Shown: positions 1 through 12,424 of the stretch, one piece after another
How positions within the stretch are numbered: position 1 is the first letter of the stretch
Layout of the letters: every line of letters starts with the position of its first letter
Assembly (NCBI RefSeq): GCF_002865645.1
Contig: NW_020194620.1
Span: 1,991,353 to 2,055,352, forward strand
DNA length: 64,000 nucleotides
DNA from: Hyaloscypha bicolor E
Lineage: Eukaryota > Ascomycota > Leotiomycetes > Helotiales > Hyaloscyphaceae
Direction: 5' to 3'
The notes under the pieces: model-generated
Seen by the model: only the letters and a program-made list of their open reading frames with translations
What the model was told of the DNA's origin: nothing
The model's database searches: none
Translations under genes and position numbers: made by a program

Positions 1-2645
1 AACTGCCGAAACCACGAATAGAACCCACAGGAGGGCATTCGGGTGCATACAAGTGCGGAAATAAAGCGTATAAAGAGTGGATAATGGGAAGAGAGGAAAC
101 GAACTGCGACTACAAAGTACAAAATGACTTGTAGCTGATAATGGCTAGTTAAGAGGTGGTTCTTAGGCCGCGAGGGAGGATGTATGGTTCTATTAGATGG
201 ACGATCATTAGGAAAGAAGAACAAAAAGTCAAGGGCGTGGCAGACAGCTGGATTTCACATGCCCACGGATATCTCTGCAAATACCTAACGTAGTGAGTTT
301 CAGCCTTTTGTCTAATGAGCTTGGCTGGGACTGGACAGCTAGAGATCATATATGGTTGGCCTCTACTCTAGACCGTTACCGCAGCTGCAGATACCCAAGA
401 GCAGCAAAGTAGCCAGCAAACGCTCAACTCCTGTGGTCTATTTACCCCCGTTAGCTCGCCTCTACCTTCTGTAGTCAAGTGAACCTGCCGACCAACTCCT
501 CTCTCGCAAGCCAAGGGCTTGCAGGTGTTACTGATCCAATGGCGGTTCTTATCCAGCGTCAGCGCTACAAAATCTCTACTTTCAGTATCGAATCACACTT
601 TGCAGCTCCTCCGCCTATCTTGAAGACTCAAATCTGGTCAGGATCTACTAGTAATCGTCCAAATCACGGCACTCTATTCGCTATCCCGCCATCGTCCACT
701 GCATCCTCTTCTCAGCCTATCACGCCTCGATATTGGGTACAGGCTGGGTTTGCTGCGTTTCGGGAGGCGAGGGTTGATTAGCGCAGGGATAATGCCGTAC
801 GGGATACATACAAGGATACAAAGACGAGGTCCTCATGGGCAGTCGAACGGGAGGATGGTTTGAGCCCAGTGGGGGGCTCCCACTCCTGAGGATAGAAAAC
901 TGTATCAGAAATTCTCCGTAATACTGGAAGGATACTCATTTTGCTAGCTAGCAGACCAAACACATTTGAATGGCAGTGCTTCAAGGCCCTGCTGCAGCTA
1001 AGGTCGAATGGACGAGAATACTTCATACTTGTGCTGCTTACTCCTACTACAGGACCATCTTTTCAGAGCTACGAGTTCGTTTTGTCAACACAAGATATGT
1101 CGATGAGAATTTATAACCACTAAGCAAGGCAACGATGAGTAGCTCCAAAATGCAAGGAAGAGAAGGGAAGAGTAATCAGAGGCCGTTTTTGGAATTTACC
1201 GTATGTATCCACATGTATGGGCAAGCAACTTGTATTTTTTAGAAGTACAATCCCCCCCGAAATCCTATCATTTCTCATCGCTTGCTACTTCTTCGCCTTC
1301 ATATCACATTAGTTGAACTTCACCCATTACAGCTCCTGATGGCAGCGGAAACAGATTAAGCACCACCAATAACCTCCTTGTTATAACGACCAAGGACTAC
1401 GTCCTCGGAAGTCCCGTTAGTACCTTGGAGATCACCTTCAAGCAGAACGGTGTCGTGGAGCTTCGTAAGGATGACACGGTGGCACAGACGAGGGTTACCA
1501 TGAGCAAGACCGAGACAATCTCGGCCTTGAAGGCCATCTTGTGAAAGTCGCGGGACCACATGGCAAGTCTATCTACGTTGGAAACTAGCATGTGGACTAG
1601 AAGCGTAGATCGCAGGCAGATTTCAAGGGCTTGAGTATCGTGTGCGGTGCTCGTACGGGATGTACAGTACTTTCCTTTCTTGGAGAGGAACCAGAGAAGC
1701 GCTGGAAACTTGGAAATACACGAGAGATAATCGCCGAATAGAGTGAAGCCAGAGGAAACTCTGGTGGAGGCTCGCAGCGGTTCTGACAAGCAAATTGTTT
1801 GTCCCGCCAGGTTCCTGCTCGAGTGTCCAAGAAGTTCGCGCCAGAAGGCCGCTCCAGCCTTTCTGTCGACCAGAATCCAGCGATTCTTTGGGAGGAGACA
1901 GGAGATTTTGTAATTGATTCTTCCTTCGCACATGAATTGGATTTCGAGTGCCTTGGAGACAAGGGCCGTTTGGTTTTCCGATTGAATGGCTCAGTGAGGC
2001 TTTCGGACTGGTCCAGGGACAGTGGCATCTTGGCGTTTCCGAGCTCTGTGTGCGGACTATTTAGCTTCTTGCCATTACCATGTGCTTGATTTGCATGCAC
2101 CTACCCTTGGCTCCAATCATGTAGTCGTTGTAAAACCGTGAACGAAAAGTTTTGTCTGGATTTTTGGGTTTGAGCCGGGCGTGAAGTGGGTTTGGTCGCG
2201 CTGGGGTTTGCCAGAAGGAAAGAAGTGGATGTGAAGCCTAATCGATGTATGAGCTCCCCGTCTTCGTGGGGTACTAGACAGCTTACAAATATTGGTGTTT
2301 AGGAGTTGCCTGAAAGTGTGACCGCGGAGGTTGGGGGAAGATTATTTGGGTGTTGAGAGAAGCACGTCCAGCTCGAGGAAGCTCAGCTACAGGCATCTCT
2401 CTTGTGAAGTAGCTCGCTGCAGAATCCTTTTGGGGAAGGCGCGACCGTGAAGAGGAAATTCGTGTGTAGGAGCTTGGCTGCAGGGAGATCGAAATAGAAG
2501 ACTGGTATTTAGGAATCAGGATTGATGAATTCATCTTGCTGAAAATCCCTGCAAGAGATGTATCGTACTTTTCTGTGAAACTGAAGGCCAATTAGCCTTC
2601 GGAATGTCCACTCCGCTACGGATTAATGCGATTTGCTCTCCCACC
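1..2645. other. No convincing gene; several short ORF fragments
   Basis: I find no ORF here with a recognisable domain or a consistent exon structure. The most protein-like stretches are plus 479-781 (starts at GTG, no Met), plus 1799-2089 and minus 1597-2100 (overlapping, so at most one is real), and minus 1356-1480, whose last 40 residues look like a beta-rich secreted domain preceded, in another frame, by a signal-peptide-like segment near 1520. These could be decayed exons. Nothing is certain enough to annotate as a gene. Confidence 0.4.
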
Positions 2646-2745
2646 GAAGAGCAGCAATTGAGACCATAAAAGTTTTATTGTTTTCTAGGTACATCTCAGT
2701 GCTTCAGAATCACCATCCAACTAACTCAAATCTGTTCCGCAATCA

Positions 2746-3060
2746 CCAGATAACTTAAGACCAGTCTGCGAAACTCACTGAACCTCTGTTCATTTTGTTG
2801 TGCAAAACGCACCATTATGTCAAGGAAAAGAAAAGTTGCTCCACCGTGGCCAGATCAATCAAGATCAGTCAGCAGATTGTGTCAGAAACCTTCGAGGTAA
2901 TCTTCCGGTACGACCAGATCAATTAAGGCCAGTGTACACGAACCTCAGGAAGGCTCCTTATATGCTCTCAACATGACCAGATCAATTAAGACCAGTCGAT
3001 GGAAATCTCGAAAACCACCAGTGTGTGTCTTCATAATCACCGGAACACTTAAGACCTGAC
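2746..3060. repeat. 63-bp-period degenerate minisatellite
   Basis: The motif CCAGATCAATTAAGACCAGT recurs with substitutions, its first base falling at about 2746, 2850, 2914, 2977 and 3040. The last four units are spaced 64, 63 and 63 bp apart; the first is 104 bp from the second. Sequence between cores is poorly conserved. It lies directly downstream of the 3' end of the minus-strand gene that stops at 3113, so it may be in that gene's 3' UTR or terminator region. Confidence 0.7.
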
Positions 3061-3112
3061 TGCAAAGACAACGAACCCTCCCAGTATATTCACCATCCCC
3101 AACACATGTACC

Positions 3113-4684
3113 TCAAAGGAGGGTGATATTGCTAGACTTTTCGACCCCGACATGCTCCTTCTTTACTCCCTTGCGCTTTTTTGAAGGTGTCTCGTCGTCA
3201 CCATTACAAACATCATCTGCATTCTTCTCCGCGGTTGTCTTGCGCTTCTTAGCCGGAGTGGGGGTAGTGGTGGCAGCGATCTTCTTGGCAGAAGGCTTGC
3301 GGATGCGGTTGGAAGGCGTGGTGGGTGTCTTGAATGGAGCATCTATCATCTCGTAGTCGTTTTGCTCCTCGAAGGTCAAGCCTGCAAAGTTGAGCTTCTT
3401 GCTGGGTTTGTCGTTGGTAACCATCTTGCCAGGAGTCGTAGTAGCAGATATGCCGGAAGTCTTGGTCTTCTTCTCAGAAGCCGCATTCTTCTTGGGAGTC
3501 TTGCGTGCCGGCGTTTTTGCCTCCTTGACTGGAGCACCCATCATCTCTTCATCATCGTTGCCTTGATAAACAGCAAAACCGGGAAGGATGAACTCCCTGT
3601 TGGGAACTTGCTCAACTGTAACCATTTCGTCAGGCTCCTCAGCAGTCTCTCTGAAAGGCTCGGACTTCTTGGGAGCCTTTTTTGCGAGATACTTGCGCTT
3701 TGGAGCAGGTAGTGCTTCCTTAGTTGGAGCATCCATCATCTCCTCATCGTCAACTTCCTTCTCAATAGCCAAGGCAGCAAAGCTAGCTTCCTTGACGGAA
3801 ATGTTCTCAGAGTTCTTTGTAACCATCTCTTCAGGGTCTTCGACAATCTCCTTGAAGGGTTGAGACTTCTTGGGAGCTTTCTGTACGAGATATTTGCGCT
3901 TGGGAGCTTGCAGTTCGTTCGCGAAGGTATTCGATTCTGCAGCTTTCTTGAGCATTAACTCGTATCGCTTCTCCAGGTGGAGATCTCCCTGGTCAAAGAT
4001 ATTGTTGAAAGCCTCATTGGCAAAATCCTCCTCAGTATCCGCCTCAAAAATCTCAGTAGCCTTCATGGGAGTCTGGCGCTCCTTAGATGGGGTTATATCA
4101 GCAACAGCCTTCTTGCCACTCTTCTTGCTGCCTTCCTTGGTCGGACCCATACCTCGAGAGTGAATATCTTGGGTTGACTTGGTAATTTGAGCCAGTGTTG
4201 GCTCAACCAAAGGTTCATCTTGCTTATTGCGGTAGCTTGCTCTGCAGGCGCAGTTTCTCTCCTTGTGCCAATAAGCATCGTGCATCATCTCGAACCAGGC
4301 CTTGATGGCATTATCCCTCTCTTTCTTCTGAGCAGCGGTCTGGTGAGCACTGACAAAAGCATTCCAGGCATCCAAGCCGGGACTGGTCAGTGTTTGACGC
4401 CAGATCTCGAGGTCCTTAAAGGAAGGGATAGGGAGATGCGGCGCATGCTGAAACCAAAACACCTTCAGAAGTTCCTTCTCGAATTCACAGAGGTTACGGC
4501 AAGGACGGCTAGTCTCGCCATTGTAAAACCGAAGTTCGCCATTCTCATCCTCTTCGCAAGTTGGGGGAGTCTTGTTCGCATCGTTGTCCTTCCACGTCTG
4601 AACGTCAATGCCGTAAGGAACGCAGCCCAATTTCTCCCACATCAAGACGTCATCAATAGTCGTGGTTTGGGTAAATTCCGCCAT
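3113..4684 (-). CDS. Hypothetical basic repeat protein (gene A of minus-strand array)
   Basis: Single-exon ORF of 523 residues with no family I recognise. Residues about 45-150 form a globular-looking region with a conserved W-N-x-F-V followed by a Q, which I also see in the next two genes (5774-7017 and 9591-10496). The rest is low-complexity and charged. A block beginning PKRKYL and ending EMVT, of about 30 residues, occurs twice; a short acidic motif DEEMMDAP or a variant occurs three times. The C-terminal third is rich in Lys, Thr and Pro with clusters such as AKKRK and SKKRKG that resemble nuclear localisation signals. A nuclear or chromatin-associated role is an inference only. The start chosen is the first Met of the ORF. 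Confidence 0.75.
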   Translation of the reverse strand: MAEFTQTTTIDDVLMWEKLGCVPYGIDVQTWKDNDANKTPPTCEEDENGELRFYNGETSRPCRNLCEFEKELLKVFWFQHAPHLPIPSFKDLEIWRQTLTSPGLDAWNAFVSAHQTAAQKKERDNAIKAWFEMMHDAYWHKERNCACRASYRNKQDEPLVEPTLAQITKSTQDIHSRGMGPTKEGSKKSGKKAVADITPSKERQTPMKATEIFEADTEEDFANEAFNNIFDQGDLHLEKRYELMLKKAAESNTFANELQAPKRKYLVQKAPKKSQPFKEIVEDPEEMVTKNSENISVKEASFAALAIEKEVDDEEMMDAPTKEALPAPKRKYLAKKAPKKSEPFRETAEEPDEMVTVEQVPNREFILPGFAVYQGNDDEEMMGAPVKEAKTPARKTPKKNAASEKKTKTSGISATTTPGKMVTNDKPSKKLNFAGLTFEEQNDYEMIDAPFKTPTTPSNRIRKPSAKKIAATTTPTPAKKRKTTAEKNADDVCNGDDETPSKKRKGVKKEHVGVEKSSNITLL

Positions 4685-5773
4685 ATTGGATTAACTTAAT
4701 TGCTCGATTGCTACTTGTAAATTCGATGGGCAGTTGTGTCTGTACCAAGGAGGAACGTTAGAAGGAGTACGTACGTGGGGAAAGTCCTAAGTGATTCACA
4801 ACATACCTAAGGTGAAGCCTTGATTATCAAGTAGATTGGTCTTATCTTTGGATTGCACGATATGGTGCTCAGGCGTCGGAATCTGGTGGAACAATCGAGT
4901 GAACAGAACTGGATCACCTGCCACTGAATTTGTTGTGCCCCGGCCTCGAAGCTTACGAGTTTACTGACTGAGGGCTGAGAATGTGTAGAAAGAGATTTGT
5001 TCTGACAGATCGAAGATCGGATCTGAGGAAGCGGTTGGTCTTCAAAGAAATTTTCGTCGATAAGTGAACCGGTGGTAACGGAGTAAACGGAATTTTAACG
5101 AAAGGTGACGAACAGTCGGCTAGCGTCAAAGGACGAGGCTTAAATATTACATTGCAAGTGTAACTTAGCCTCGCCTTCGTACCTTAAAAGCTTCCTAAAT
5201 GACGCCGGTATCGGCTGGCCAGCCTTGCAATGACAACTGCTCATCTGATACAGCTTTGTTCACCAGTCTCATTTAGACAAGGAAGCCTTGCTTCAGGACT
5301 CATAAAATTCCGCACTGCACATGCTCACTAACAGCCACGACACAGTGTCATCTCGCATATTAAGGGGTAACTCGCTTGTAAGGAGTCGCTACATCCTTGC
5401 AGATCTCGTCAACACTTTCAATCTTGGTCTTCACCGAGTGCTTTTGGCATGAACAGTTGCTTGCTCCTGTATTATAAAGCTTTTTGGGAGAGATCTGGAT
5501 GAGAAGTGAGGACGGGAATATATAAAACCAAGTAAATTCACCTTGGGAATTGAGGTACTTCATTTGAAAAGAAATCATGTCCTGACTCATTATGCCGCGC
5601 CTCAACCCTTCCCTCTGATCAGATGTTATTTTGGCTTTCTCATTTTGCGATATCTGCGAAAGGGAGATCAACATGGGAATTCCCCCTTCCCAAATGCTAA
5701 AGACGCCGTTCCCCATTCTTATTGGTCCAAAACATACGGCAATTTGTCCATCCATAACTGTGACCCCCGGTCA
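4685..5773. other. Intergenic, no supported gene
   Basis: About 1.1 kb between genes A and B. The minus strand contains a 131-codon ORF (5360-5755) starting 19 bases after the stop of gene B; it may be that gene's 3' UTR or a small separate gene, but nothing in it is recognisable. The 4.7-5.3 kb part is the probable promoter of gene A. Confidence 0.5.
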
Positions 5774-7017
5774 TCAATTGTGCTCGTCCTCCGACTCCAA
5801 GCCAGATCCATATGCAGATCCCATTCCATCCCTATATTCTTGCTTCTCCTCGAAATTTTCATTGCTCGCTCCCTCAACTTGATCTTTCCCTTCGTCCGAG
5901 GGTTCAGCTATGTCTATGAATTAGCGAGTGCTGATACAAAACGATCTTAAGTTGAAGTCCGAAGATTTGAGGGATTTCTTCACTTACAAATAGGCTGCTT
6001 CTGTCTCTTCTTAGCTGTAGTCTTTTTCGGATTGGTACTCTTGCTCACACGGGAGCCTTTGACTGGAGCATCAGTCTTCGGCTTGTTCTTGCTTCCGACT
6101 TTTCTGCCCACTTTACCGTGTTCGCTGCCTCTGTGGAGGCTCCTTGCCATCGCCACTGCCTTTTGCTTGATAGCCCACAGCTGGTTTACATGTTTCTTCA
6201 CAGCTTCGGCTCTATCCTTGGCTTCCAGCCTGCTCTGCCTGGAAAGAACAAACCTATTCCACTCGTCATATCCCCTAGTGGGCAAATCGAGCCACCACAA
6301 CATTGCCTGGTGGAACGTCGGTGTGGGAGCAGTTGGATTTCTTATCAAGTAAAAGGTTTGGAGGAGAACTCTTTCGTGTGGCAAGAAATCGCGAAGTGGC
6401 CGACTGGTACCCGGATCAATGTACTCGCGTTCGGATTCTTCTTCAGGTTCGGAAGAATTGCGCGTGTCGACTCGAGAAGGAGATACACCTGCAGTTTGCT
6501 GTGGAGCATCAAACTCGCTGTCCAATCTTGTATGGCTATTGTGATTATTGGGTTGGTTGCTAGGGGGCGGGTTGTAAAATGGTCCGTGCAATATGGGCAG
6601 AGTGGATATTGCCTGATGGTTGTTTTGTGTGCGAGCCTGCCCTGTGAAGGTCTGATTATGGAAAAATTCCTGACTAGAAGGCCAGGAAGTGTTCATCGTT
6701 GTCTGGTTGCTTGGATGTATTGGGAGGTTGCTGCTGGTAGCTTGCATATGGGTTGAAGGGTCATGGTGATATAAATCCAGCCGATTCGGATTGATAGCAG
6801 AGGAAACAGGAGTTTGATGACCAGGGTTCCCAAATAGCTGAATGTGTCCTTGGGAGAGTGAGGTCAGTCCTTGGTCGTGAGGGTATTGCAAACCGCCTAT
6901 TGAGTTTGTTTCAAAGTTGCTCGGATTTTGAATACCAAACTGAGTGTTCTGCTCTTCTGATTGTTCTTCCCTGTGCCATCTCGGGTTGCCATTGTTCTGA
7001 TTACCGTAACGGTCCAT
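5774..7017 (-). CDS. Hypothetical Q/N-rich protein with basic tail (gene B of array)
   Basis: Two-exon model of 389 residues. Exon 1 is 7017-5988, the intron 5987-5914 (GTAAGTG...CATAG), exon 2 5913-5774. The splice replaces a premature end after ...KQPIC with a 46-residue acidic tail ending SEDEHN, and lengths sum to a multiple of three. The N-terminal half is rich in Asn, Gln, His and Pro and probably disordered. Residues about 195-290 carry the W-N-x-F-V...Q region shared with genes A and C. It is followed by a Lys-rich segment containing GRKVGSKNK, reminiscent of an AT-hook. I do not recognise the family. A DNA-associated role is conceivable but unproven. Confidence 0.7.
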
Positions 7018-9590
7018 GTCAAAATCTCTCTCAAATGATTCAGGTTGGTCCTGTGCCCCGCTTGAATCCTATTCAGTATTTGCGGGCTGAGAGAACTGGC
7101 GGTTTGGTAAAGACGTCAGTAAAGTTCGACTTTGCGCGGAGTTATTCGAAGAAGCGTTGAGGGAGCTACACTGAAGAAAGTGTCAGCCAATCACCAATAA
7201 CGTGAATTAGGTCTTGATCAAAAATAGTTGAAGGAAAGCTAGGCGTTAGTGAAGATCGAAGATGGCTTGAGAAGAGGAGGTGGATAGGATGTGCTACTCT
7301 TGAAGGATGGATGAGGATACTGTAGGTGCTTGTAAGAAGGAGACTCACCGAAAGAGAGAGTCGAACGGACAGACAGGCAAATTCAAAATTTGTGATAGTT
7401 GCACTGGTTGAAGTGCGATGAGGAGCAGAAGACGCAGGCTTGCTGAGTGAGTAGGTTACACTATGAATCTCTAGCCTCCTGTAGCTCACCAGATCCAAAA
7501 TGTGCAGATGCCAAATAGATCTATCAAGATGTATCGAAAATTTTGGTCATCGAAAGTTGTGATGGAGTTGAAAAATGGTTGCCTGGTCGGAGTTCTACAG
7601 TCTGTAAATATGTGCAGGAGGAGAGCGCACCCTGGTCGTTTAAGCGAGGTGGGACTGTCTCTAATTGGACTAGCCGTCGGCTGCTGACCAATAATGGATG
7701 GGATGATAGGGGCAAAATCTGAAGTAAATAAAAAGCCTGGGTCATAGGAACGGCTTCCAAAATTTATTAACAATGGGTCAACACCGCCTGAAGGATTTCG
7801 TTGACGTCATGGGAGGCAAGTAACAATGGAGCGGTAGAAATACAGTTGGAATATGCACGTCGTGCTATTATCTACAGATTTGGCATGGTTTCTATCAAGG
7901 TAGTTCTATATAGACTACAGAGTCGTCTAACGAAGCTAGTGGCCCAATTCAAGTTATCACAACGACCGCATATATTACATGGCATATGTGATTGAGGGCA
8001 TTCTTCAGGATTCCATTATTGCCAAGAACACAATCAATTCTGCTTTGATTGTGAGAGCGGTAATCATTAACGGAAGATTTTCCCTGACCTAGCGAAAGAA
8101 AAGCACAGTAAAAACTGTGAAAATACAGAGGCTAAATGCTCTTCACGCATGCTCAGCATTTCTGCAAGTCGAGTTAGAACCCCAAAAAGCCTCTCAACTA
8201 GCTCCAAATATGCCTTGAGACCCATAAACCCCATCTTCTCCTGCTCTGTGACATCTACCCTTATTCTATATTCGTAAATTATTTGAGAACTGCGTAAACA
8301 TTCCCTCGTATGCACCATCCTTTTTTCGACCCTGAGAAGATGTGGATGTACTGCCTTGGACTGGGAGGTCATGGTAACTGCAGCAGACAGAGAGCATTTT
8401 CCCACTGCGCATATTCCACCTTCTCTGTATGCCTCGCTCTATCGTCAATTTCTCTACAATGAATCTGCGCCATTAGTCTTGTTGTTCCTTGCTAATCCAT
8501 TTCGACGTATCGTTGCCAGAGTTCTTTGGAATGTCGGATTTTTTGCGGCGGTAGAAAGTTATGAGAAGATCTTGTTTATGCTGCAGAAGCTTAAAAGTTG
8601 AGTGAAGTATCATCTTTTGGGCCTGAAGGTTGATGTCAGGCTGCTTTCGGTGGTAGGACCTCTCGAAGTCCGACGTACCGCCCTAGAAGCAATAGCAATG
8701 TCGATTCCATGGTTCTTGGCCTCACGGATAGGTCTGGCTGCGGTGTAACAACTATCGCCTGTATTTGATGAATCTGCAGGAAAAGGTTTAAGGCTAGGTG
8801 AGGCTTGGTTTGGTTTGGTTTGGTGAAGGTGGTTGATGCGTTATTCGTTGGAATCCTTTGCGTTGATGCTGCGATTCTCGTCAGGCCCTGTTGATTTCTA
8901 GTTAGCTAAGATACAGATTTGCATTTAAACCGCGTAGATATTTCAGATTGTCAGTATGGTAAAATAAATTTGCCGAAGCACTTACGAGGAGCGGAAGTTA
9001 TTCTAACACGTTTATCTAGGACTAGATGTTTGTTTTCTCCTATTGTCTGTAGATTGGTGTTGGACACGAAGGAAGCTGATTGTGTCACTGGCCTCGTGTG
9101 CTGGCTGGGGAATGGTAGTTTCCGTGTTGATGTGTTTGCGTCCACAGAAGCTGCAAAAATAGCCGCAGGGTAAACGAAAACTGGTCAGGTTTGTGAGATT
9201 CTTAAAAGATTTAATGTTTGGAGGGATTGGTAAGGGTTTAAAGGATGATGTCCCATTCAAAACACGGCGGTGAAGTTTGTAGAAGAGCTTAGCGATGTAA
9301 CAGTAGTGTTAACAACCTGGCAATCGCATGTGGTGTTGGTTGATTGGCTTTTCAATTGTGATTCGAATCCGAGAAAGATTGGAAAGCACAACAGGTCTGG
9401 GGAGTTTGGGTTATCGCAAGTGGAATCACCCACAGGGCTTTCTGAACAAGTTTGGGAAGTTTTCTTTTATTTGCTGTGGTTAAATTGCTTCTACATGGAA
9501 ATGCTGGACGGACAAGCGTCCATTTCTAAATTGAAAAGTCCCGCACTAAGTGGAGGATAACCAATAATGCCAAACTTGACTCACAGAAGC
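7018..9590. other. Intergenic 2.6 kb, no supported gene
   Basis: Only short ORFs in all frames and no domain is visible. A (TTTGG)n-type microsatellite lies near 8810-8825. The 7.0-7.5 kb part is the likely promoter of gene B. Parts near 8.0-9.3 kb may be decayed sequence. Confidence 0.5.
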
Positions 9591-10496
9591 CTAGCGCCCA
9601 CACATTTGAGAGACTTTAGTTCGAGGATGACTCGGTACCTTGGGCCTTGTTCGACAGGCGAAGTTCTTTCTCTCGAACTTCGCGATCTCTTGCTTCAAGT
9701 CTTTAATATCCCATTCAAGATTCTCCTCCATATATTCTATTTCTTGTTCGAAGCCGCTAAACACGCGAAGAGTGACACTCTGTCTGAGTGGTGACTCTTT
9801 ACCTCGTTTAATCACATGCTTCCCCAGATTAGGGTCGTTCCGGAGTAGATCTGACTTAAGGTTTGAAGTGGCGATGCTTACAGCGAAGCATGAGGATACC
9901 CTAACGTCATCCACTTTCATCATATTTGCAACGTAGGGGCGCTTGAGGTGTGCCCTACGAACAGATTTTGTCTTCGTGAGTTGTAGCGGGAATTGCCCTC
10001 TCCGGTCTGGTCTCAGCGGCCCTTCTTTGTATACTTTGCCTTTTTGCAAGCGATCTCCTGCAAAGTCAAAGTTCTTCAGGATTTCGTCGTTTTCTTGCTG
10101 TTTTTGAACATACGCTCTCATTCCCGGATCAGTCTCAATTCGCTCATTGAGCCGCTCCCGTGCAGTGTTGAGTGATGCTGCTGGCCCCGGAGCTTTGTAT
10201 GTTGCAAGAGAGTGGACTCTCTCAGCGGCTTGTGCTGGCGTTTGGCGTGCTTCAATATAGTTGTTCCAGAGTTTTGTGGCTGTTGAGCGATCTCGTGTGA
10301 GCCTATCTGGAAATTTCAGCTTATTGTGGATACCAGTCATGCGTCTGATGAACCTTTTGAGCACACTCATCTCGTGTCCACAAAACTTCCTCTCCCCGTC
10401 CTCAACAAATTCTCGCCACGAAGCTGTGTCCCCGGTCTTGAGGTTTTTAGCAAGTTTGTGAAGTTCTTGCTCTCGGGGAATATCTACTGGAAACAT
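9591..10496 (-). CDS. Hypothetical coiled-coil protein (gene C of array)
   Basis: Single-exon ORF of 301 residues, family not recognised. Residues about 25-95 contain L-W-N-N-Y-I followed by A-R-Q, matching the W-N-x-[FY]-[VI]-x3-Q pattern of genes A and B; here it sits nearer the N-terminus. The middle is basic, and residues about 245-280 (EQEIEYMEENLEWDIKDL onward) look like a short coiled coil. There is no signal peptide or membrane helix. It is transcribed in the same direction as its neighbours with 1-2.6 kb spacing, so it has its own promoter. The similarity to A and B is by eye and needs a profile search. Confidence 0.65.
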   Translation of the reverse strand: MFPVDIPREQELHKLAKNLKTGDTASWREFVEDGERKFCGHEMSVLKRFIRRMTGIHNKLKFPDRLTRDRSTATKLWNNYIEARQTPAQAAERVHSLATYKAPGPAASLNTARERLNERIETDPGMRAYVQKQQENDEILKNFDFAGDRLQKGKVYKEGPLRPDRRGQFPLQLTKTKSVRRAHLKRPYVANMMKVDDVRVSSCFAVSIATSNLKSDLLRNDPNLGKHVIKRGKESPLRQSVTLRVFSGFEQEIEYMEENLEWDIKDLKQEIAKFERKNFACRTRPKVPSHPRTKVSQMCGR

Positions 10497-11623
10497 TGTC
10501 CAGATGCGGTGAAGTGAGCGGGGGTTGGAGAGGTTGAATAATTTGTTCTCTCTGGGATGGTTGCAGTGGAGGGATACCGAGTGGAATGACAGGCCCCTGA
10601 TCAGCTTGCCTGTTTATGATGTGCCAAAATGAGATTGTTATCTTTATAAAGAAAGAATTTGGAGAACCGGGTGTATTGTTTCCTTTGTTTGATAACAATA
10701 CGACCCCGCAAGCGCAAATGCATTGTGATGAACAACGAAGTGTTAATAAAGAAGACGAAATGATGTCTCACTACAGGTTGTAGATGTCAGGAAGACCAAC
10801 TCCCCGGAAGCCTGGGGGTGTAGTGGATTCAACTGCTGCCGGGTATGATTGCTGCCATGGTCACACGAGACTTAGGGCTATTAGTTTAAGAGCCAACTGA
10901 GAAATGTGGCAGAAACTCTGCGGCGCAGAGAGTGGATACACCTATATAGGCTTGTCAGCATAGAAATTCATTAGGGTGTCCGCGAGGTCTGGTCAACTTA
11001 TGGTTTGCTTTTTTTTTCGTCACAGAAACCTTAAAGGGTGTTTAGGATAGATAGGCCTTAAATAAACTTTATGGAGTGAGGAATCGATTTATTGTACCTC
11101 GGCTGGTGCTTTCGAGATTCTTTCCCGGCTTTAATTCTTTTGGCTCTTATCCTTCGATCTCCTCGTGGTTCTCTCTCCGTGCAGCTCTGAGCTTTTCTGC
11201 TGCATATTGTGTCGTAGGGGGATTCAGGGGATGGGGATTCCGAGAACGAAGACGTCCTCTGGAAACCTTCCCGTTGCTTCCACTCCCACTACCAGACAGG
11301 ACCTCCTCTGGGAAGTTGCCTGGAACACTTCCCCCTCTTCCTCTGAGTCGGAATCTTCATCAGTACCGTCGAAGGTGGGGAATACGTTAGGAGGCTGGGA
11401 GACTAGTGGGAGATTAGTAGATTTTGTACTTATTAAGGGGCTTCCCAGCCTTTGATAATCACAGAATCAAGGCGTCCAACCACTTCAATTTGACACATGC
11501 GCTATTGAATCTCTTGATGATTAGCAAGGTATTTCAGTGCCTATCCAGTCGCAAAGGCAATATTCTCGTGTCCAGTGTAGAGGAGATCAAGGAGTTTGTC
11601 TGTTAATGCCTCATCCGACACTG
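10497..11623. other. Intergenic, no supported gene
   Basis: About 1.1 kb holding the probable promoter of gene C. Small plus-strand ORFs (11076-11606) overlap each other and show no domain. Confidence 0.5.
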
Positions 11624-12424
11624 TCACATTATTGCTTCGATTGCCTCGGTCAACCCACAAGGAATGGTTGGTCGCCCTTCACTAAGTAGCGTGCACGTAT
11701 AATTTAGAAACCTTTGCAATACCGCTTCCGTTCTCTTCTTTGCGACAAGGAAAGGTGAGAAATTATTGCAGACCGATTTGTACATTGCTGAGAATATTCT
11801 AGTAATTATCGTGAACCAATTTGAAGGCTCGAAAGAAGTCTGGGGACTTGGGACTTGATATGCCAGCAATATCCGCATTCATGTTTTCTTGAAGATGGCA
11901 GATGCTGGCATCAGTGAGCTCAAGCTTATAGCCCAGAAGCAGCCTCCACAATACCTCCCGAGTTGTTCGACGAAGGTCTGCGAGGGCTGCAAAGGTAGAA
12001 CCACAATCTTGGCTTTCAGTTTCCAAAGGTTGACCAATCGTCGAATCTTAGCGTCAAAACATGGGCTTGCAACGCTTTCCAGGAACTCGGGATTGAGAAT
12101 GTAAATTCCACAGCCGTTTCTGGCAATTGAAGGCATCTGTGCTCTGCGTGCAAGGTGTGGCAGACGGAACGGCGACCTCGAATCCGTGTGTGAGCAGCTT
12201 TGATCGCCCGACCTCATTAATTCTTTTCACAGCGATGTCTTTGATCTCGGGGAGATCTGCGAGAAGTAGGATTGGGCTGACCCTTGAAATGAGGTAACCA
12301 AGACTTGTATTTCAGACATTGCCAAGAGAATCAACTCAAGACCGATCCCTTCCGTAAGAAATGAAGACCAGCGATGTCCCCCATGGCATGAAGCGTGCAA
12401 AGCGATTTTGAGGAATTCCAGGTA
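11624..12424 (-). pseudogene. Degenerate gene relic with several frameshifts
   Basis: Four overlapping minus-strand ORFs in different frames (12439-12227, 12217-11879, 12026-11799, 11878-11624) each have a coding-like composition, and together read like one protein that changes frame repeatedly. Protein-like pieces include LLLADLPEIKDIAVKRIN, IYILNPEFLESVASPCFDAK and SPDFFRAFKLVHDN. I do not recognise the family. The 5' side is cut by the 650-bp mobile element that begins at 12425. Repeated frame changes without plausible introns indicate a dead gene. Confidence 0.45.

Noticed and set aside
1356..1559. Cyanovirin-like (CVNH) domain relic
   Set aside because: A few spacing similarities (L-x-G-x-L-x-G-x-x-G) were tempting but the core motif and the second half are missing.
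3123..4699. Plus-strand ORFs over gene A
   Set aside because: Antisense shadows in a low-complexity Lys/Glu-rich gene; hydrophobic composition is what the complementary codons produce.
5360..5755. Separate 131-codon gene on the minus strand
   Set aside because: Begins 19 bases after the stop of gene B and has no recognised features; more likely 3' UTR, left as intergenic.
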